The notes under the pieces were generated by a model that ran no database searches, was not told where the DNA came from, and saw only the letters and a list, made by a program, of their open reading frames with translations. DNA of 50,223 nucleotides from Calditrichaceae bacterium (GTDB taxonomy: Bacteria; Calditrichota; Calditrichia; RBG-13-44-9; J075): NCBI GenBank assembly GCA_013360445.1, contig JABWBP010000045.1, positions 1-50,223 of the forward strand, read 5' to 3'. Below, one piece after another: positions 15,474-24,353 of the stretch. The translations under genes and the position numbers were made by a program. Position 1 is the first letter of the stretch; every line of letters starts with the position of its first letter.

Positions 15474-16352
15474 TCATCCCATTTGCAGCCGGTAGGCCTT
15501 CATGGTGTTCTTGAGCAGCATGGCAATGGTCATCGGGCCGACCCCGCCCGGCACCGGGGTGATGTAGCCGGCTTTTTCCGCCGCTTCTTCGAACGCCACG
15601 TCGCCCACCAGGCGATAGCCCTTCGGGTTCGGCGCTTCCACGCGATTCACCCCCACGTCGATCACCACCGCGCCTTCCTTCACCATGTCCCCGCGAATCA
15701 ATTCCGGCTGGCCGATGGCCGCGACCAAAATATCCGCCTGGCGGGTAAAACGGGAAATATCCCCCACGGCGGAGTGCGCCACGGTGACTACCGCGTTGGC
15801 GTGGGGATGTTTTTGCATCAACAAATTGGCGAGCGGCTTCCCGACGATGTTGCTCCGCCCCACGATGACCGCGTGTTTGCCAACCGGGGAGATGTTCTGA
15901 CGTTTCAGCAATTCCATGATCCCGGCGGGAGTGGCCGGCTCAAAAATCGGCGCCCCCATGGCCAGCCGCCCCACGTTGAAGGGATGGAAGCAGTCCACGT
16001 CCTTCTCCGGGGTAATGGATTCGATGATTGTTTCGGTATTGATATGCTTTGGCAGGGGCAACTGCACTAAAATCCCGTGAAACGTTTCATCGCGGTTGAG
16101 TTGGGCGATGCGTTCCAGAAGCTGCGATTCGGATACGCTCGCGGGGAGGGTTTCGGTAATGGAGTGAATCCCGGCCTCTTCACAAGCTTTGCCTTTACTG
16201 CGCACGTACACCTGGGAGGCCGGATCGTCTCCCACTAAAATCACCGCCAGCCCCGGGGGCCGGTCGCGCGGTTCGAGCGCGGCGACCTCTTCCCGCACCT
16301 CTTCGCGAACCCGGGCGGCGATGCTCTTTCCGTCAATGATCTGCGCCTTCAT
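15474..16352 (-). CDS. folD: Bifunctional methylenetetrahydrofolate dehydrogenase/methenyl-THF cyclohydrolase
   Basis: This 292-residue enzyme interconverts 5,10-methylene-, methenyl- and 10-formyl-tetrahydrofolate. The signatures are YVRSKGKACEEAGI (with the catalytic Lys), VQLPLPKHIN, KDVDCFHP, GRSNIVGKPLANLL and PVPGGVGPMT. The usual PCTPxG active-site segment reads PATPAG, so Cys is replaced by Ala, which occurs in some homologues. The length is normal. The start at 16352 overlaps the end of ymdB by 20 nt, which suggests translational coupling. Confidence 0.95.
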   Translation of the reverse strand: MKAQIIDGKSIAARVREEVREEVAALEPRDRPPGLAVILVGDDPASQVYVRSKGKACEEAGIHSITETLPASVSESQLLERIAQLNRDETFHGILVQLPLPKHINTETIIESITPEKDVDCFHPFNVGRLAMGAPIFEPATPAGIMELLKRQNISPVGKHAVIVGRSNIVGKPLANLLMQKHPHANAVVTVAHSAVGDISRFTRQADILVAAIGQPELIRGDMVKEGAVVIDVGVNRVEAPNPKGYRLVGDVAFEEAAEKAGYITPVPGGVGPMTIAMLLKNTMKAYRLQMG

Positions 16353-17142
16353 TGAATAGTTCCGCTTTGCTGGTATTCAAACGATATATTCGCGACGCTT
16401 TCCCCGCGGCGTCATCGATGTCGATTACCACTCCGTTCAAACGCATATTGCCTTTTGCGACGGCGTAATACACGTAAGATTGCAGCAAGAAGCGTTCGAT
16501 GGCGCGGGGAGTTTCCATACCGATCACCGAATCCATCGGGCCGGTCATGCCGGCGTCGGTGATGTAAGCGGTTCCGTTGGGGAGGATGCGTTCGTCCGCG
16601 GTTTGCACATGGGTATGCGTGCCGATGACCGCGGAAACTTTGCCGTCGAAGTGCCAGGCCAGGGCTTGTTTCTCCGCGGTGGCTTCGGCGTGGAAATCCA
16701 CGACGATTAGAGGGGTTTCGCTGCGCAGCCGCCGGATTTCTTTTTCCCCGCTGCGGAACGGGCAATCAATCGAATACAAAAAACTTCTTCCCTGGAGATT
16801 CAGCACCGCGATTTTACGCCCGTCCGGCAGCCTGAAGATATTGGAACCGATTCCTAAATTCCCCTCGGGATAGTTATGGGGGCGCAAGAGGAAACCGGCG
16901 TGATCCACCAACACTTCCCGTTTGCGCTGGTCCCAGATATGATTGCCGGAAGTGATACACCCCACCCCGCTCTCTTGCAGGCGCTTTACCTGTCTGGCGG
17001 TAATTCCCTTCCCTTTGTCGGTGTTCTCGCCGTTGACGATGGTGAACTCAATTTTGTGGTCTAAGCGAAGGCGCGGGAGCAAGTCTAAGGTTAATTCCAG
17101 CGCATCTTCACCGACGATGTCTGCAATGAACAAAATTCGCAT
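16333..17142 (-). CDS. ymdB: YmdB-family metallophosphoesterase
   Basis: This 269-residue dimetal phosphoesterase has DIVG at the N-terminus, NGENTDKGKGI, GNHIWD, VDFHAEATAEK and GTHTHVQTADE. These are all ligands of the YmdB/TTHA0625 cyclic-nucleotide phosphodiesterase fold. In Firmicutes YmdB hydrolyses 2',3'-cAMP and affects biofilm and motility. The rny-ymdB neighbourhood is conserved there too, so the pairing here supports the assignment. AGAAGG lies nine bases before the ATG. It overlaps folD by 20 nt and follows rny closely. Confidence 0.92.
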   Translation of the reverse strand: MRILFIADIVGEDALELTLDLLPRLRLDHKIEFTIVNGENTDKGKGITARQVKRLQESGVGCITSGNHIWDQRKREVLVDHAGFLLRPHNYPEGNLGIGSNIFRLPDGRKIAVLNLQGRSFLYSIDCPFRSGEKEIRRLRSETPLIVVDFHAEATAEKQALAWHFDGKVSAVIGTHTHVQTADERILPNGTAYITDAGMTGPMDSVIGMETPRAIERFLLQSYVYYAVAKGNMRLNGVVIDIDDAAGKASRIYRLNTSKAELFNEGADH

Positions 17143-17173
17143 TACTTTTGCCTTCTAACTTCTCCCTTTTTCC

Positions 17174-18727
17174 TTATGTCGCGTATCCAAAAGCCCGGTA
17201 TTCCCGGATCACGGTCACCTTGATCTGGCCGGGGAATTCGATGTTCATCTGGATTTTTTTGGCAATCTCCCGCGCTAACTCCCGCGCCTGGAGGTCATCC
17301 ACCTTGTCGGTTTCCACAATGATCCGCACTTCCCGCCCGGCTTGAATGGCGTAAGACTGTTTCACGCCGGCAAACTGGCGGGCGATCTGTTCCAGCTCAT
17401 TCATCCGTTTAATAAAGCTCTCCAGGGATTCCCGGCGAGCCCCGGGCCGGCTGCCGGAAATCTTGTCCGCCGCCGCCACCAGCAAGGTGATCGGGGAGAT
17501 CGCCTCCCGGTCGTCATGGTGCGCTTCCGCCGCATTGACCACTACCGGGTTTTCATTGAATTTCCTGAGCAGATCCGCTCCCAATTGCGCGTGGTCGGCT
17601 TCGGAGAGGCTCTCCAGACCTTTGCCGATATCGTGGAAAATACCGGCCCGCTTGGCTAATTTTACATCCAGCCCCAATTCCCCGGCCATGATTCCGCACA
17701 GGTAGGCCACCTCTTTGCAGTGGTTCAGCACGTTTTGCCCGTAGGAGGTGCGGTATTTCAGCTTTCCTAACACTTCCGCAAGCTCCGGGGCGACCCCATG
17801 GATGCCCATTTCCAGCAACGCCTGCTCCCCGGTTTCCCGCAGCGATTCTTTCATCTCCTGGGCGGTCTTATCGACCACTTCTTCGATGCGGGCGGGATGG
17901 ATTCGCCCGTCGAAAATCAACTTTTCCAGGGCGATTTTGGCAATTTCGCGGCGGTAGGAGTTGTAAGAGGAGAGCACTACTACTTCGGGCGTGTCGTCGA
18001 TAATGACGTCCACCCCGGTAATCATTTCAAATGCCCGGATATTGCGGCCTTCCCGGCCAATGATCCGCCCCTTCATATCATCATTGGGAAGGGTAATGAC
18101 CGATACGGTGGATTCTACCGACTGCTGCGCGGAGATCTGCTGGATCGCCTGCACGATGATTTCCATCGCTTTGCGGCCGGCTTCCAGGCGAATTTGTTCC
18201 AGCAAATTGTGCGCGTTTCGCATCCCTTCCTCCCGGGCCGCATTCTCCATATCTTTCAGCAAGATTTGCTTGGCTTCTTCCCGGGTCAGGCCGGAGATCT
18301 CTTCTAACTTTCGAATCTCTTCCGTGATTTGTTGGTTTAGTTCCGCAGTCTTCTGCCTGATATAAGTATCTTTATCTTTTAACTGCTTTTCCAGAAAACC
18401 AACTTCTTTTTCCTTCTTGGCGACATATTCCCCTTTACGATCTATGTCAACCTCTTTCTGGTCCAATTCCCGCTCTAACTGCCGCAGATGGGTACTCTTT
18501 TTCTCGAACTCATGTTCTAATTTTTGCTTCTGGTCATATATATCTTCCTGGGCTTCGACCAGTTTTTCTTTCTTTAATGTTTCCGCCTCTTTCTCTGCAT
18601 CTGCGATAATCGTTTTTGCCGATTTCCTGGCATTTAGAAGGGTTTTGTCCGAGGTCATTTTCAGGAACAGAAAGAGCCCGCCGCCGCCAACCAGGATGCC
18701 CACCAGTAGCGCGATGCCCCAGTCCAT
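17174..18727 (-). CDS. rny: Ribonuclease Y
   Basis: This 517-residue, membrane-anchored endoribonuclease initiates mRNA decay. It has one N-terminal transmembrane helix (WGIALLVGILVGGGGLFLFL), a long coiled coil (about 35-190), a KH domain with GRIIGREGRNIRAFE (about 225), and an HD domain with NVLNHCKEVA and FHDIGKGLE (about 350-375). GAAL-type C-terminal segment ends IKVTVIREYRAFGYAT. Start 18727 is selected because GGAGG sits eight bases upstream; the GTG nine bases earlier overlaps that site. It lies downstream of zapA and 6S RNA. Confidence 0.95.
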   Translation of the reverse strand: MDWGIALLVGILVGGGGLFLFLKMTSDKTLLNARKSAKTIIADAEKEAETLKKEKLVEAQEDIYDQKQKLEHEFEKKSTHLRQLERELDQKEVDIDRKGEYVAKKEKEVGFLEKQLKDKDTYIRQKTAELNQQITEEIRKLEEISGLTREEAKQILLKDMENAAREEGMRNAHNLLEQIRLEAGRKAMEIIVQAIQQISAQQSVESTVSVITLPNDDMKGRIIGREGRNIRAFEMITGVDVIIDDTPEVVVLSSYNSYRREIAKIALEKLIFDGRIHPARIEEVVDKTAQEMKESLRETGEQALLEMGIHGVAPELAEVLGKLKYRTSYGQNVLNHCKEVAYLCGIMAGELGLDVKLAKRAGIFHDIGKGLESLSEADHAQLGADLLRKFNENPVVVNAAEAHHDDREAISPITLLVAAADKISGSRPGARRESLESFIKRMNELEQIARQFAGVKQSYAIQAGREVRIIVETDKVDDLQARELAREIAKKIQMNIEFPGQIKVTVIREYRAFGYAT

Positions 18728-18789
18728 TATTTTCACCTCCGGTTATTTGCAATTGGAGTATGATGCGCAAAGACCCCAGTTTAGTGTTT

Positions 18790-18893
18790 CGGTTTGAAAC
18801 GTGAAGCGTAAAACGTGATCAATAAGCAGGTTACCTTATACATCCCTCACGTTTTACGTATTACGTTTCACGCATTACGTTTTTCGTTTCGCA
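18790..18893. repeat. ACGTAATACGT word array, copy 1
   Basis: GAAACGTGAAGCGTAAAACG words on the left face CACGTTTTACGTATTACG words on the right. It lies between 6S RNA and rny. Copies are at 23260-23342 and 41509-41603. Confidence 0.75.
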
Positions 18894-18915
18894 CCTTCCT
18901 CTTCCTCCTCCAAAT

Positions 18916-19096
18916 AAAAAAATCCCTGCGCCGCCTGGTGGCTTTGAAAAAGAACCGTTATGAACACGGTGGGTGTCTGCCTAAACGGATCATGCTTCCT
19001 TCTGCAAGGAAGGCCTGCAATAGACGCCTAGAGTCAAACTCCCTTTTTCATGGTGTTGGTTCTTTCCAAATACAACACCAGGGCCGGGGCAGGGAT
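18916..19096 (-). ncRNA. ssrS: 6S RNA (SsrS)
   Basis: The RNA is read on the minus strand directly after zapA, the position of ssrS in many bacteria. The closing stem ATCCCTGC (19096-19089) pairs perfectly with GCAGGGAT (18929-18922). After an internal loop, CCTGGTG pairs with CACCAGG (complement of 18934-18940). The segment CCAGGCGGCGCAGGG resembles the 3' closing arm of known 6S RNAs. A terminal hairpin CTTCCTT-GCAG-AAGGAAG tops the structure, with a large unpaired central region between. A T-rich run (complement of 18910-18921) follows. 6S RNA sequesters housekeeping RNA polymerase in stationary phase. The 5' end abuts the zapA stop codon. Confidence 0.82.
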
Positions 19097-19422
19097 TATT
19101 CCGACACTTCTACGTATCGTCTTACATGCTTATCTACGTTGTCGCAAAGTTCCTTACTTTTGACTTCGATACCTTCGAATATTTTCAGCGTATGCTCGTA
19201 CTGGTTCTTTAATTGAAAATACTCATCAGCAATATTCAGCGCCACTAACACAGCAATCTTGGTTTGCGACGTGACATTGGTGTTATCAAACAATCGTTGA
19301 ATCTTTTCGTCCACGTATTTCGCGATTTTTTTGACATATTCAGGATCTTTGTCGGATTTTAGCGAATAATCGGTTCCAAAAATTTGCACCTTTACGGCAT
19401 TTCTGGCAGTTGAATCGTTCAT
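19096..19422 (-). CDS. zapA: Cell division protein ZapA
   Basis: This 108-residue FtsZ-associated protein bundles FtsZ filaments at the division ring. The N-terminal VKVQIFGTDYSLKSDKDPEYVKKIAKYVDEK matches the ZapA signature in shape (shown here split by domain: beta strand then helix). ALNIADEYFQLK leads into a C-terminal coiled coil. The length is normal. It is preceded by a ZapB-like coiled-coil gene and followed by 6S RNA, the conserved zapA-ssrS order. Confidence 0.9.
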   Translation of the reverse strand: MNDSTARNAVKVQIFGTDYSLKSDKDPEYVKKIAKYVDEKIQRLFDNTNVTSQTKIAVLVALNIADEYFQLKNQYEHTLKIFEGIEVKSKELCDNVDKHVRRYVEVSE

Positions 19423-19467
19423 ATTCGTTTCTATTTCATCCTGAAAAATGTCATCACCAAAATAATA

Positions 19468-19734
19468 TTATAGTTCGATCTTTTCAAGTTTGACTGCAAG
19501 GCGTTCCATTTTGTTTTTTATGAGTCTTTCTCTCTCCTTTAGTAGTTTATTCTCTTTTCTCAGGTTTTGAATTTCGCTCTCTAATCCGGAAATCCGCTGC
19601 GAAAAATGGCTTCCCCGGTATTGCTCCAACTCCTTGCGCAAATCCTGGTTTTCCTGCTCCAGGGTAGATAATATCTCCAGCAATTTGTTTAACCTGGCGG
19701 ACAGCAGGCTGAAGGATGAAGGTTCTTTCGCCAT
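19468..19734 (-). CDS. Small coiled-coil protein, ZapB-like
   Basis: This 88-residue protein is almost entirely predicted coiled coil: LSARLNKLLEILSTLEQENQ, LESEIQNLRKENKLLKERE. Proteins like this often stand immediately before zapA between pheT and zapA and are annotated as ZapB-like cell-division proteins. Sequence identity alone cannot prove the function. The start follows the pheT stop by six bases and its AGGAAA site overlaps the end of pheT, so translation is probably coupled. Confidence 0.75.
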   Translation of the reverse strand: MAKEPSSFSLLSARLNKLLEILSTLEQENQDLRKELEQYRGSHFSQRISGLESEIQNLRKENKLLKERERLIKNKMERLAVKLEKIEL

Positions 19735-19740
19735 GGTTTC

Positions 19741-22119
19741 CTACGACCTGAGACGCGCTCCGAAGGTTTTTTCCAACGCTCGCAAGATATTATCTATCGC
19801 TTCGTTAACTTCATTTTCGGTTAAGGTTTTTTCATTCGCCTGAAAAATAAGCCGGAAAGCGAGGCTCTTCTTTCCCGGGTCGATCTGTTTTCCGCTGTAC
19901 ACATCGAAAACAAACGCCCTTCGCAGGTATTTTCCCCCTTCTTTTTCGATGGCGCTGATCAAATCTTCCGCCGCCCTCGCCCGCTCGATGACCACCGCGA
20001 GGTCGCGCTCTACGGCGGGGAATTTGGGAATCTCCCGGTATTTCTTTTTCACCCGGGTCAGGTCATAAATTTTTTGGAGATCAAGCTCCGCAACATATAC
20101 CGGGGTTTCAATATCGAAATGTTTTTGCAGGTCGTTGCGAACTTTTCCGAGATACCCGATCTCCTCTTTCCCGGCTAAAATTCTGGCCGCCTGACTTTCA
20201 ACGGCAAAGTTATCATAAGCAATAAATCCAAGATTGTCAAGTGAAATTTTGCCCGCAAAGCCTTGAATAAAGCCCTTAATATCATAGAAATCAAAAAGCT
20301 GGCGATCGGAATGCCAGGCGCTTCCTTCCCGCAAACCGGCCAGGGCCAGGGCCAGCCGATACTCTTCCCGGGGCTGCCGGGTAATGTCCCCGGGATGGTA
20401 AAAAATCTTGTTGATTTCGAAGATCGCCAGGTCGCCGGCCTGCCGGTTGAGGTTCCATTGCAACACCCCCATCAGGCTGGGAACCAGGCTGTTGCGCATT
20501 CCGTCCATTTCCGGGTTGATGGGATTCAAAATCGGGTAAATCGGCTGCCCGGTCAATTTTTCCCACACCCGGGAATTGATCATGCTGTTGGTGACCACCT
20601 CCTGCAATCCCATGCCGGTCAAAATATTCTTCAGCTCATCTAAATAATCATCAAAGGGGTTGAAAACGGTTTGATAGGGGATGGCGGTCTTTTCAGAGAC
20701 CGGGATTTTGTCATAACCGTAGCGCCGGGCGACCTCTTCCGCAATATCCGCGGTTCGCTGCACGTCCGGGCGGAAGGTCGGAACTACGACTTTTCCATTC
20801 CGTACCGTCAGTTCGATTCCCGCCAGCAGCGTTGCCATCTCCTCCGCGGTAAGCGCCGTTCCTAACAGTTTATTGATTTGCCCGGTTTTGAGGTCGATTT
20901 CCACCGGGTGAATGGCGCGGGGGTAATTGTCCACCGCTCCCCGGCAAACTTCCCCGCCGGCCAGTTCCGCCATCAGTTGAACGGCGCGCGACTGGGCGTA
21001 AATGACCCCGTTCGGATCTGCCCCGCGCTCGAAACGCTGCGACGCTTCGGAATTGATGCCTAAGTAGCGCACGCTCCGCCGGATGCTCTCCGGCTGGAAA
21101 TAGGCGCTTTCTAAGAGGATATTGGCGGTTTTGGGGTGCACTTCCGAATTCAGGCCGCCCATGATACCGCCGATGGCCACGGGGCGCGCCGCATCGCAAA
21201 TCAGCACCGTTCCCCGGCGCAGCTCCCGTTTTTTCTCGTCTAAGGTGATGAACAACTCCCCGTCTTCGGATTCCCGCACGATGATTTTGCCCCCTTCCAG
21301 CAGGTCGTAATCGAAGGCGTGCAGGGGATGGCCGGTTTCCATCATCACGTAGTTGGTAATATCCACGATGTTGTTGATGGAGCGCATCCCCACCGCTTCC
21401 AGTCGCCGCACCATCCAGTCCGGGGAAGCGCCGATCTTCACGCTGCGAACCAGGCGGGCGGCGTAGCGGGGGCAGCTCTCCGGGGAGAGAATTTCCACTG
21501 CCACGCTGTCCGAGGCGGGTTCGGAAATTTCCGGAAACCGGGGCTCCGGAAGCTGCAAGCGCTTTCCGGCAATCGCCGCCACTTCCCGGGCGATCCCGAT
21601 GTGGGAAAGCGCGTCCGGGCGGTTTGGGGTAACGCTGAGATCAATCACGTAATCGGTTTCGAAGCGCAGCGCCTTCGCCAGCGCCTCCCCGATGGGCAGA
21701 TCCTCCGGCAGCACCCAGATTCCTTCGGAGTCATCCTCCAGGCCGAGTTCCTGGCGAGAGCAGATCATTCCTTGCGAACTCACCCCGCGAATCTTTGCTT
21801 TTTCGATGGTTAACCCGATCGGGAGCCGGGCCCCGATTCTCGCTACCGGAACCACCTGCCCTTCCGCCACGTTGGGCGCGCCGCAAATGATCGCCAGCGG
21901 CTCCGCTTCGCCCACCGTTACGGTGCAGACGGTCAATTTATCTGCGTTGGGATGTTTCTCCTTTTTGAGCACCTTTCCCACCACCACGCCGGGATAATCC
22001 AGCCGTTTTTCCGATACATCTTCCACTTCGAAGCCGGCCAGGGTCAGTTTTTCCGCTAAAGTCCGGGCGTCGAAATCGAACTCCACAAACTCTTTCAACC
22101 AACGATAGGAAATCTTCAT
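19741..22119 (-). CDS. pheT: Phenylalanyl-tRNA synthetase beta subunit
   Basis: This 792-residue subunit has the full bacterial PheT layout. An N-terminal EMAP/tRNA-binding domain (VVGKVLKKEKHPNADKLTVC) is followed by B3/B4 editing domains (NRPDALSHIGIAREVAA), the B5 domain with LLGTALTAEEMATLL, the synthetase core (FNPFDDYLDELKNILTGMG), and a C-terminal ferredoxin-fold anticodon-binding domain (KFPAVERDLAVVIE). With PheS it forms the alpha2-beta2 enzyme that charges tRNA-Phe. A repeat array separates it from pheS. Confidence 0.96.
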   Translation of the reverse strand: MKISYRWLKEFVEFDFDARTLAEKLTLAGFEVEDVSEKRLDYPGVVVGKVLKKEKHPNADKLTVCTVTVGEAEPLAIICGAPNVAEGQVVPVARIGARLPIGLTIEKAKIRGVSSQGMICSRQELGLEDDSEGIWVLPEDLPIGEALAKALRFETDYVIDLSVTPNRPDALSHIGIAREVAAIAGKRLQLPEPRFPEISEPASDSVAVEILSPESCPRYAARLVRSVKIGASPDWMVRRLEAVGMRSINNIVDITNYVMMETGHPLHAFDYDLLEGGKIIVRESEDGELFITLDEKKRELRRGTVLICDAARPVAIGGIMGGLNSEVHPKTANILLESAYFQPESIRRSVRYLGINSEASQRFERGADPNGVIYAQSRAVQLMAELAGGEVCRGAVDNYPRAIHPVEIDLKTGQINKLLGTALTAEEMATLLAGIELTVRNGKVVVPTFRPDVQRTADIAEEVARRYGYDKIPVSEKTAIPYQTVFNPFDDYLDELKNILTGMGLQEVVTNSMINSRVWEKLTGQPIYPILNPINPEMDGMRNSLVPSLMGVLQWNLNRQAGDLAIFEINKIFYHPGDITRQPREEYRLALALAGLREGSAWHSDRQLFDFYDIKGFIQGFAGKISLDNLGFIAYDNFAVESQAARILAGKEEIGYLGKVRNDLQKHFDIETPVYVAELDLQKIYDLTRVKKKYREIPKFPAVERDLAVVIERARAAEDLISAIEKEGGKYLRRAFVFDVYSGKQIDPGKKSLAFRLIFQANEKTLTENEVNEAIDNILRALEKTFGARLRS

Positions 22120-22148
22120 GGCATTTTTCTACGGTTAATGTTCATGTC

Positions 22149-22259
22149 GGCGCATGGCGCATAGGGTATAGCGCAGAGTGCGGAGCGTAAAGAGTAGAGG
22201 TGAGGATTGCTCTGCCCATGCACTATACGCCATGCCCTATGCTCCATGCTCTATGCGCC
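22149..22259. repeat. GCATAGGGCATGG word array
   Basis: Left arm words (GCGCATGGCGCATAGGGTAT) and right arm words (ATACGCCATGCCCTATGCTC) face each other around a short unrelated centre, filling the pheS-pheT gap. The array ends at the pheS stop codon. It is the only copy of this family in the window. Confidence 0.7.
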
Positions 22260-23242
22260 TAAAACTGCCTCAAAACCCGCATATCATTATCGAACAGGGT
22301 GCGAATATCGCTGATCCCGTATTTGTTCAGGGCGATGCGGTCGATGCCCATTCCGAAAGCCCAGCCGCTGTATCTCTCCGGATCGATGCCCACCCCTTCC
22401 AACACGTTGGGGTGTACCATTCCGCAGCCCAACAGCTCCATCCAGCGCCCGCCTCTGCTGGATTCCCACCAGATATCCATCTCCGCACTCGGCTCGGTAA
22501 AGGGGAAAAAGCTGGGACGAAACCGCGCCCGCAGGTCTTTTTTGTGGAATAACTGCTGCGCAAAGACCGACAAAACCGCCTTCAGATCGCCCATAGTGAC
22601 GTTTTCATCCACGCAAAGCCCTTCTACCTGGTGGAAAAAGGGGGAGTGGCTGGCGTCCGGGGTATCCCGCCGGTACACCCGCCCCGGCGCAATGATCCGC
22701 ACCGGGGGTTTCTGGTTCAGCATGGTGCGGATTTGCACCGGCGAGGTATGGGTTCGCAAGACCAGCTCTTCGGAGATATACAGGGTATCCTGCATATCCC
22801 GGGCCGGGTGGGTTTTGGGAATGTTCAGGGCCTCGAAGTTGTAGTAATCGGTTTCCACTTCCGGGCCGTCGGCCACGGCAAACCCCAACCGCTCGAAGAT
22901 GGTCTTGATCTCTTCCCGCACCAGGGTGACCGGATGCTTGCGCCCGATCCGCGGGATTCTCCCCGGCAGGGTCAAGTCGATCTGGTCTTCCCGGCTCGCC
23001 GCGGAATAGCGGGATTTTTTCTCTGCGATGGCCTGTTCCGCCAGGGAGCGTAATTCGTTCAACAATTTGCCAATTTCCGGGCGCTGTTGCGGCTCTACCT
23101 GTCCCAGGCCGCGGAACAGTTCGGTCACGTGGCCTTTTTTGCCCAGGTAGCGCACCCGGAAATCCTCCATGGATTTAGCATCGTTGATGGCGTCTGCCTC
23201 TTGCAGCAGCTGCGCTTTTACTTTTTCGATCTGTTCTTTCAT
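22259..23242 (-). CDS. pheS: Phenylalanyl-tRNA synthetase alpha subunit
   Basis: This 327-residue catalytic subunit has an N-terminal coiled-coil arm, followed by class II motif 2 with TSPVQIRTM and GRVYRRDTPDASHSP, FHQVEGLCVDENVTMGDLK, the Phe-pocket segment PSFFPFTEPSAEMDI, and motif 3 GWAFGMGIDRIALNKYGI. The start at 23242 follows GGAAGGAACGCGTT. A longer reading from 23293 would translate repeat words and is rejected. It lies downstream of rplT, behind an intrinsic terminator and an ACGTAAT array, so it may have its own promoter or depend on readthrough. Confidence 0.96.
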   Translation of the reverse strand: MKEQIEKVKAQLLQEADAINDAKSMEDFRVRYLGKKGHVTELFRGLGQVEPQQRPEIGKLLNELRSLAEQAIAEKKSRYSAASREDQIDLTLPGRIPRIGRKHPVTLVREEIKTIFERLGFAVADGPEVETDYYNFEALNIPKTHPARDMQDTLYISEELVLRTHTSPVQIRTMLNQKPPVRIIAPGRVYRRDTPDASHSPFFHQVEGLCVDENVTMGDLKAVLSVFAQQLFHKKDLRARFRPSFFPFTEPSAEMDIWWESSRGGRWMELLGCGMVHPNVLEGVGIDPERYSGWAFGMGIDRIALNKYGISDIRTLFDNDMRVLRQF

Positions 23243-23259
23243 AACGCGTTCCTTCCAGG

Positions 23260-23342
23260 CGTAATACGTAAAACGTAATACGTAATGGAGCACTTGCCCC
23301 GTAATGCGTATTTCGTATTCCGTTTTTATTACTCATTACGTG
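23260..23342. repeat. ACGTAATACGT word array, copy 2
   Basis: GTAATACGTAAAACGTAATA words face GTAATGCGTATTTCGTATTC and CGTTTTTATTACTCATTACG words between rplT and pheS, just upstream of the pheS ribosome-binding site. Confidence 0.75.
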
Positions 23343-23364
23343 TGTGCCCCGTCTTTCCATCGCA

Positions 23365-23403
23365 CAAAAAAAATAGGAATTGAATCCAGGATCCAATTCC
23401 TAT
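23365..23403 (-). terminator. Intrinsic terminator after rplT
   Basis: On the minus strand ATAGGAATTG (23403-23394) pairs with CAATTCCTAT (23382-23373), extended by GATC/GATT pairing in the loop region, and is followed by eight T residues. It stands 35 nt past the rplT stop, so the thrS-infC-rpmI-rplT transcript probably ends here in part. Confidence 0.85.
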
Positions 23404-23437
23404 CTTTCAAAGAAAAGTCGATTCAGGCCAGGAATTA

Positions 23438-23785
23438 TTAACCAGCCACCTGCTCGACCAGGGACTTAAACGCTTCCGGCTCGTGCATGGCCAGGTGGGC
23501 AAGGGACTTGCGGTTCAAATCGATGTTCTTGTCCTTCAGCCCTTTGATGAACCGGGAGTAGGTAATTCCGTTCAGCCGGCAGGCGGCGTTGATGCGGATA
23601 ATCCACAATTCCCGGAATGTGCGTTTTTTCGCTCGCCGGTCGCGATAAGCATAGCGCAGGCTTTTTTCTAACTGGTCTTTGGCAACCGTGTACAGTTTAC
23701 CCCGGCTCAGGCGATAGCCGCTGACCATTCCCAAAAGTTTTTTATGCCGCCGTTTGGCGGCAACATTGTTTTTTGCGCGTGGCAT
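23438..23785 (-). CDS. rplT: 50S ribosomal protein L20
   Basis: This 115-residue protein binds 23S rRNA and is needed for early 50S assembly. It begins MPRAKNNVAAKRRHKKLLG and continues with AYRDRRAKKRTFRELWIIRINAACR, typical of L20 (shown as two conserved blocks). Length and basic composition are normal. In E. coli L20 represses its own operon through an mRNA structure upstream of rpmI. Here the rpmI-rplT gap is long and repeat-filled. GGAGT lies eight bases before the ATG. Confidence 0.97.
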   Translation of the reverse strand: MPRAKNNVAAKRRHKKLLGMVSGYRLSRGKLYTVAKDQLEKSLRYAYRDRRAKKRTFRELWIIRINAACRLNGITYSRFIKGLKDKNIDLNRKSLAHLAMHEPEAFKSLVEQVAG

Positions 23786-23846
23786 TTCTGATACTCCGTT
23801 TCGTTAATGTCTTTGCTTAAATTTTCCCGGGGCGAACATTTTAGCT

Positions 23847-23995
23847 TGACAATGTTAAATTTTAAAAATCTTAGACAGGATGAACAGGATTAACTGGATA
23901 GATATGAGCAAAATGATCAACCCCGCAAGGCCGGGATAAATAATCCTGTTTTATCCCGTAAATCCCATCAAAAAAATCCTCATTTAACATTGTCA
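23847..23995. repeat. CAGGAT word array inside a perfect 14-bp inverted repeat
   Basis: The outer arms TGACAATGTTAAAT (23847-23860) and ATTTAACATTGTCA (23982-23995) are exact complements. Inside, words of the type GACAGGATGAACAGGATTA face AATCCTGTTTTATCCCGTAA. The structure occupies most of the 236-nt gap between rpmI and rplT, unusual for two genes that are normally nearly adjacent. Confidence 0.8.
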
Positions 23996-24021
23996 GGTTA
24001 GTTCAATCCCCCGATTAAAAA

Positions 24022-24216
24022 CTACTCTTGCAACATGGCTTTCACGCGCGGAACGTCCGCCTCGTGAACGTATTTGTATTTGCGAAGCTTCCGTTTCCGT
24101 TTGGGGGATTTTTTGGTCAAGATGTGGCTCTTGAAACTTCGCCGAAGTTTGATTTTTCCGGTTGCCGATACGCGAAAACGCTTTTTCGCCCCCCGGCTGG
24201 ATTTCATTTTAGGCAT
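24022..24216 (-). CDS. rpmI: 50S ribosomal protein L35
   Basis: This 64-residue protein reads [20 protein letters not shown] at the N-terminus and [16 protein letters not shown] in the middle, as in L35. The start at 24216 is preceded by GAGAGGATTGCAAT. The reading frame continues upstream to 24357 without a stop, but that part has no similarity and overlaps infC. The normal family length is 64-66. Confidence 0.97.
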   Translation of the reverse strand: MPKMKSSRGAKKRFRVSATGKIKLRRSFKSHILTKKSPKRKRKLRKYKYVHEADVPRVKAMLQE

Positions 24217-24353
24217 ATTGCAATCCTCTCGCTTTCTGATGACATCTTTTGGTTCAATAAACCATACTCTCCTACGCTTGACAGGTTCGCCGGATCGCAG
24301 GTCGGGGAAACGATCCGCCGAAAAAGGTAAACGCCATAACCGGGCGGTTCCGG

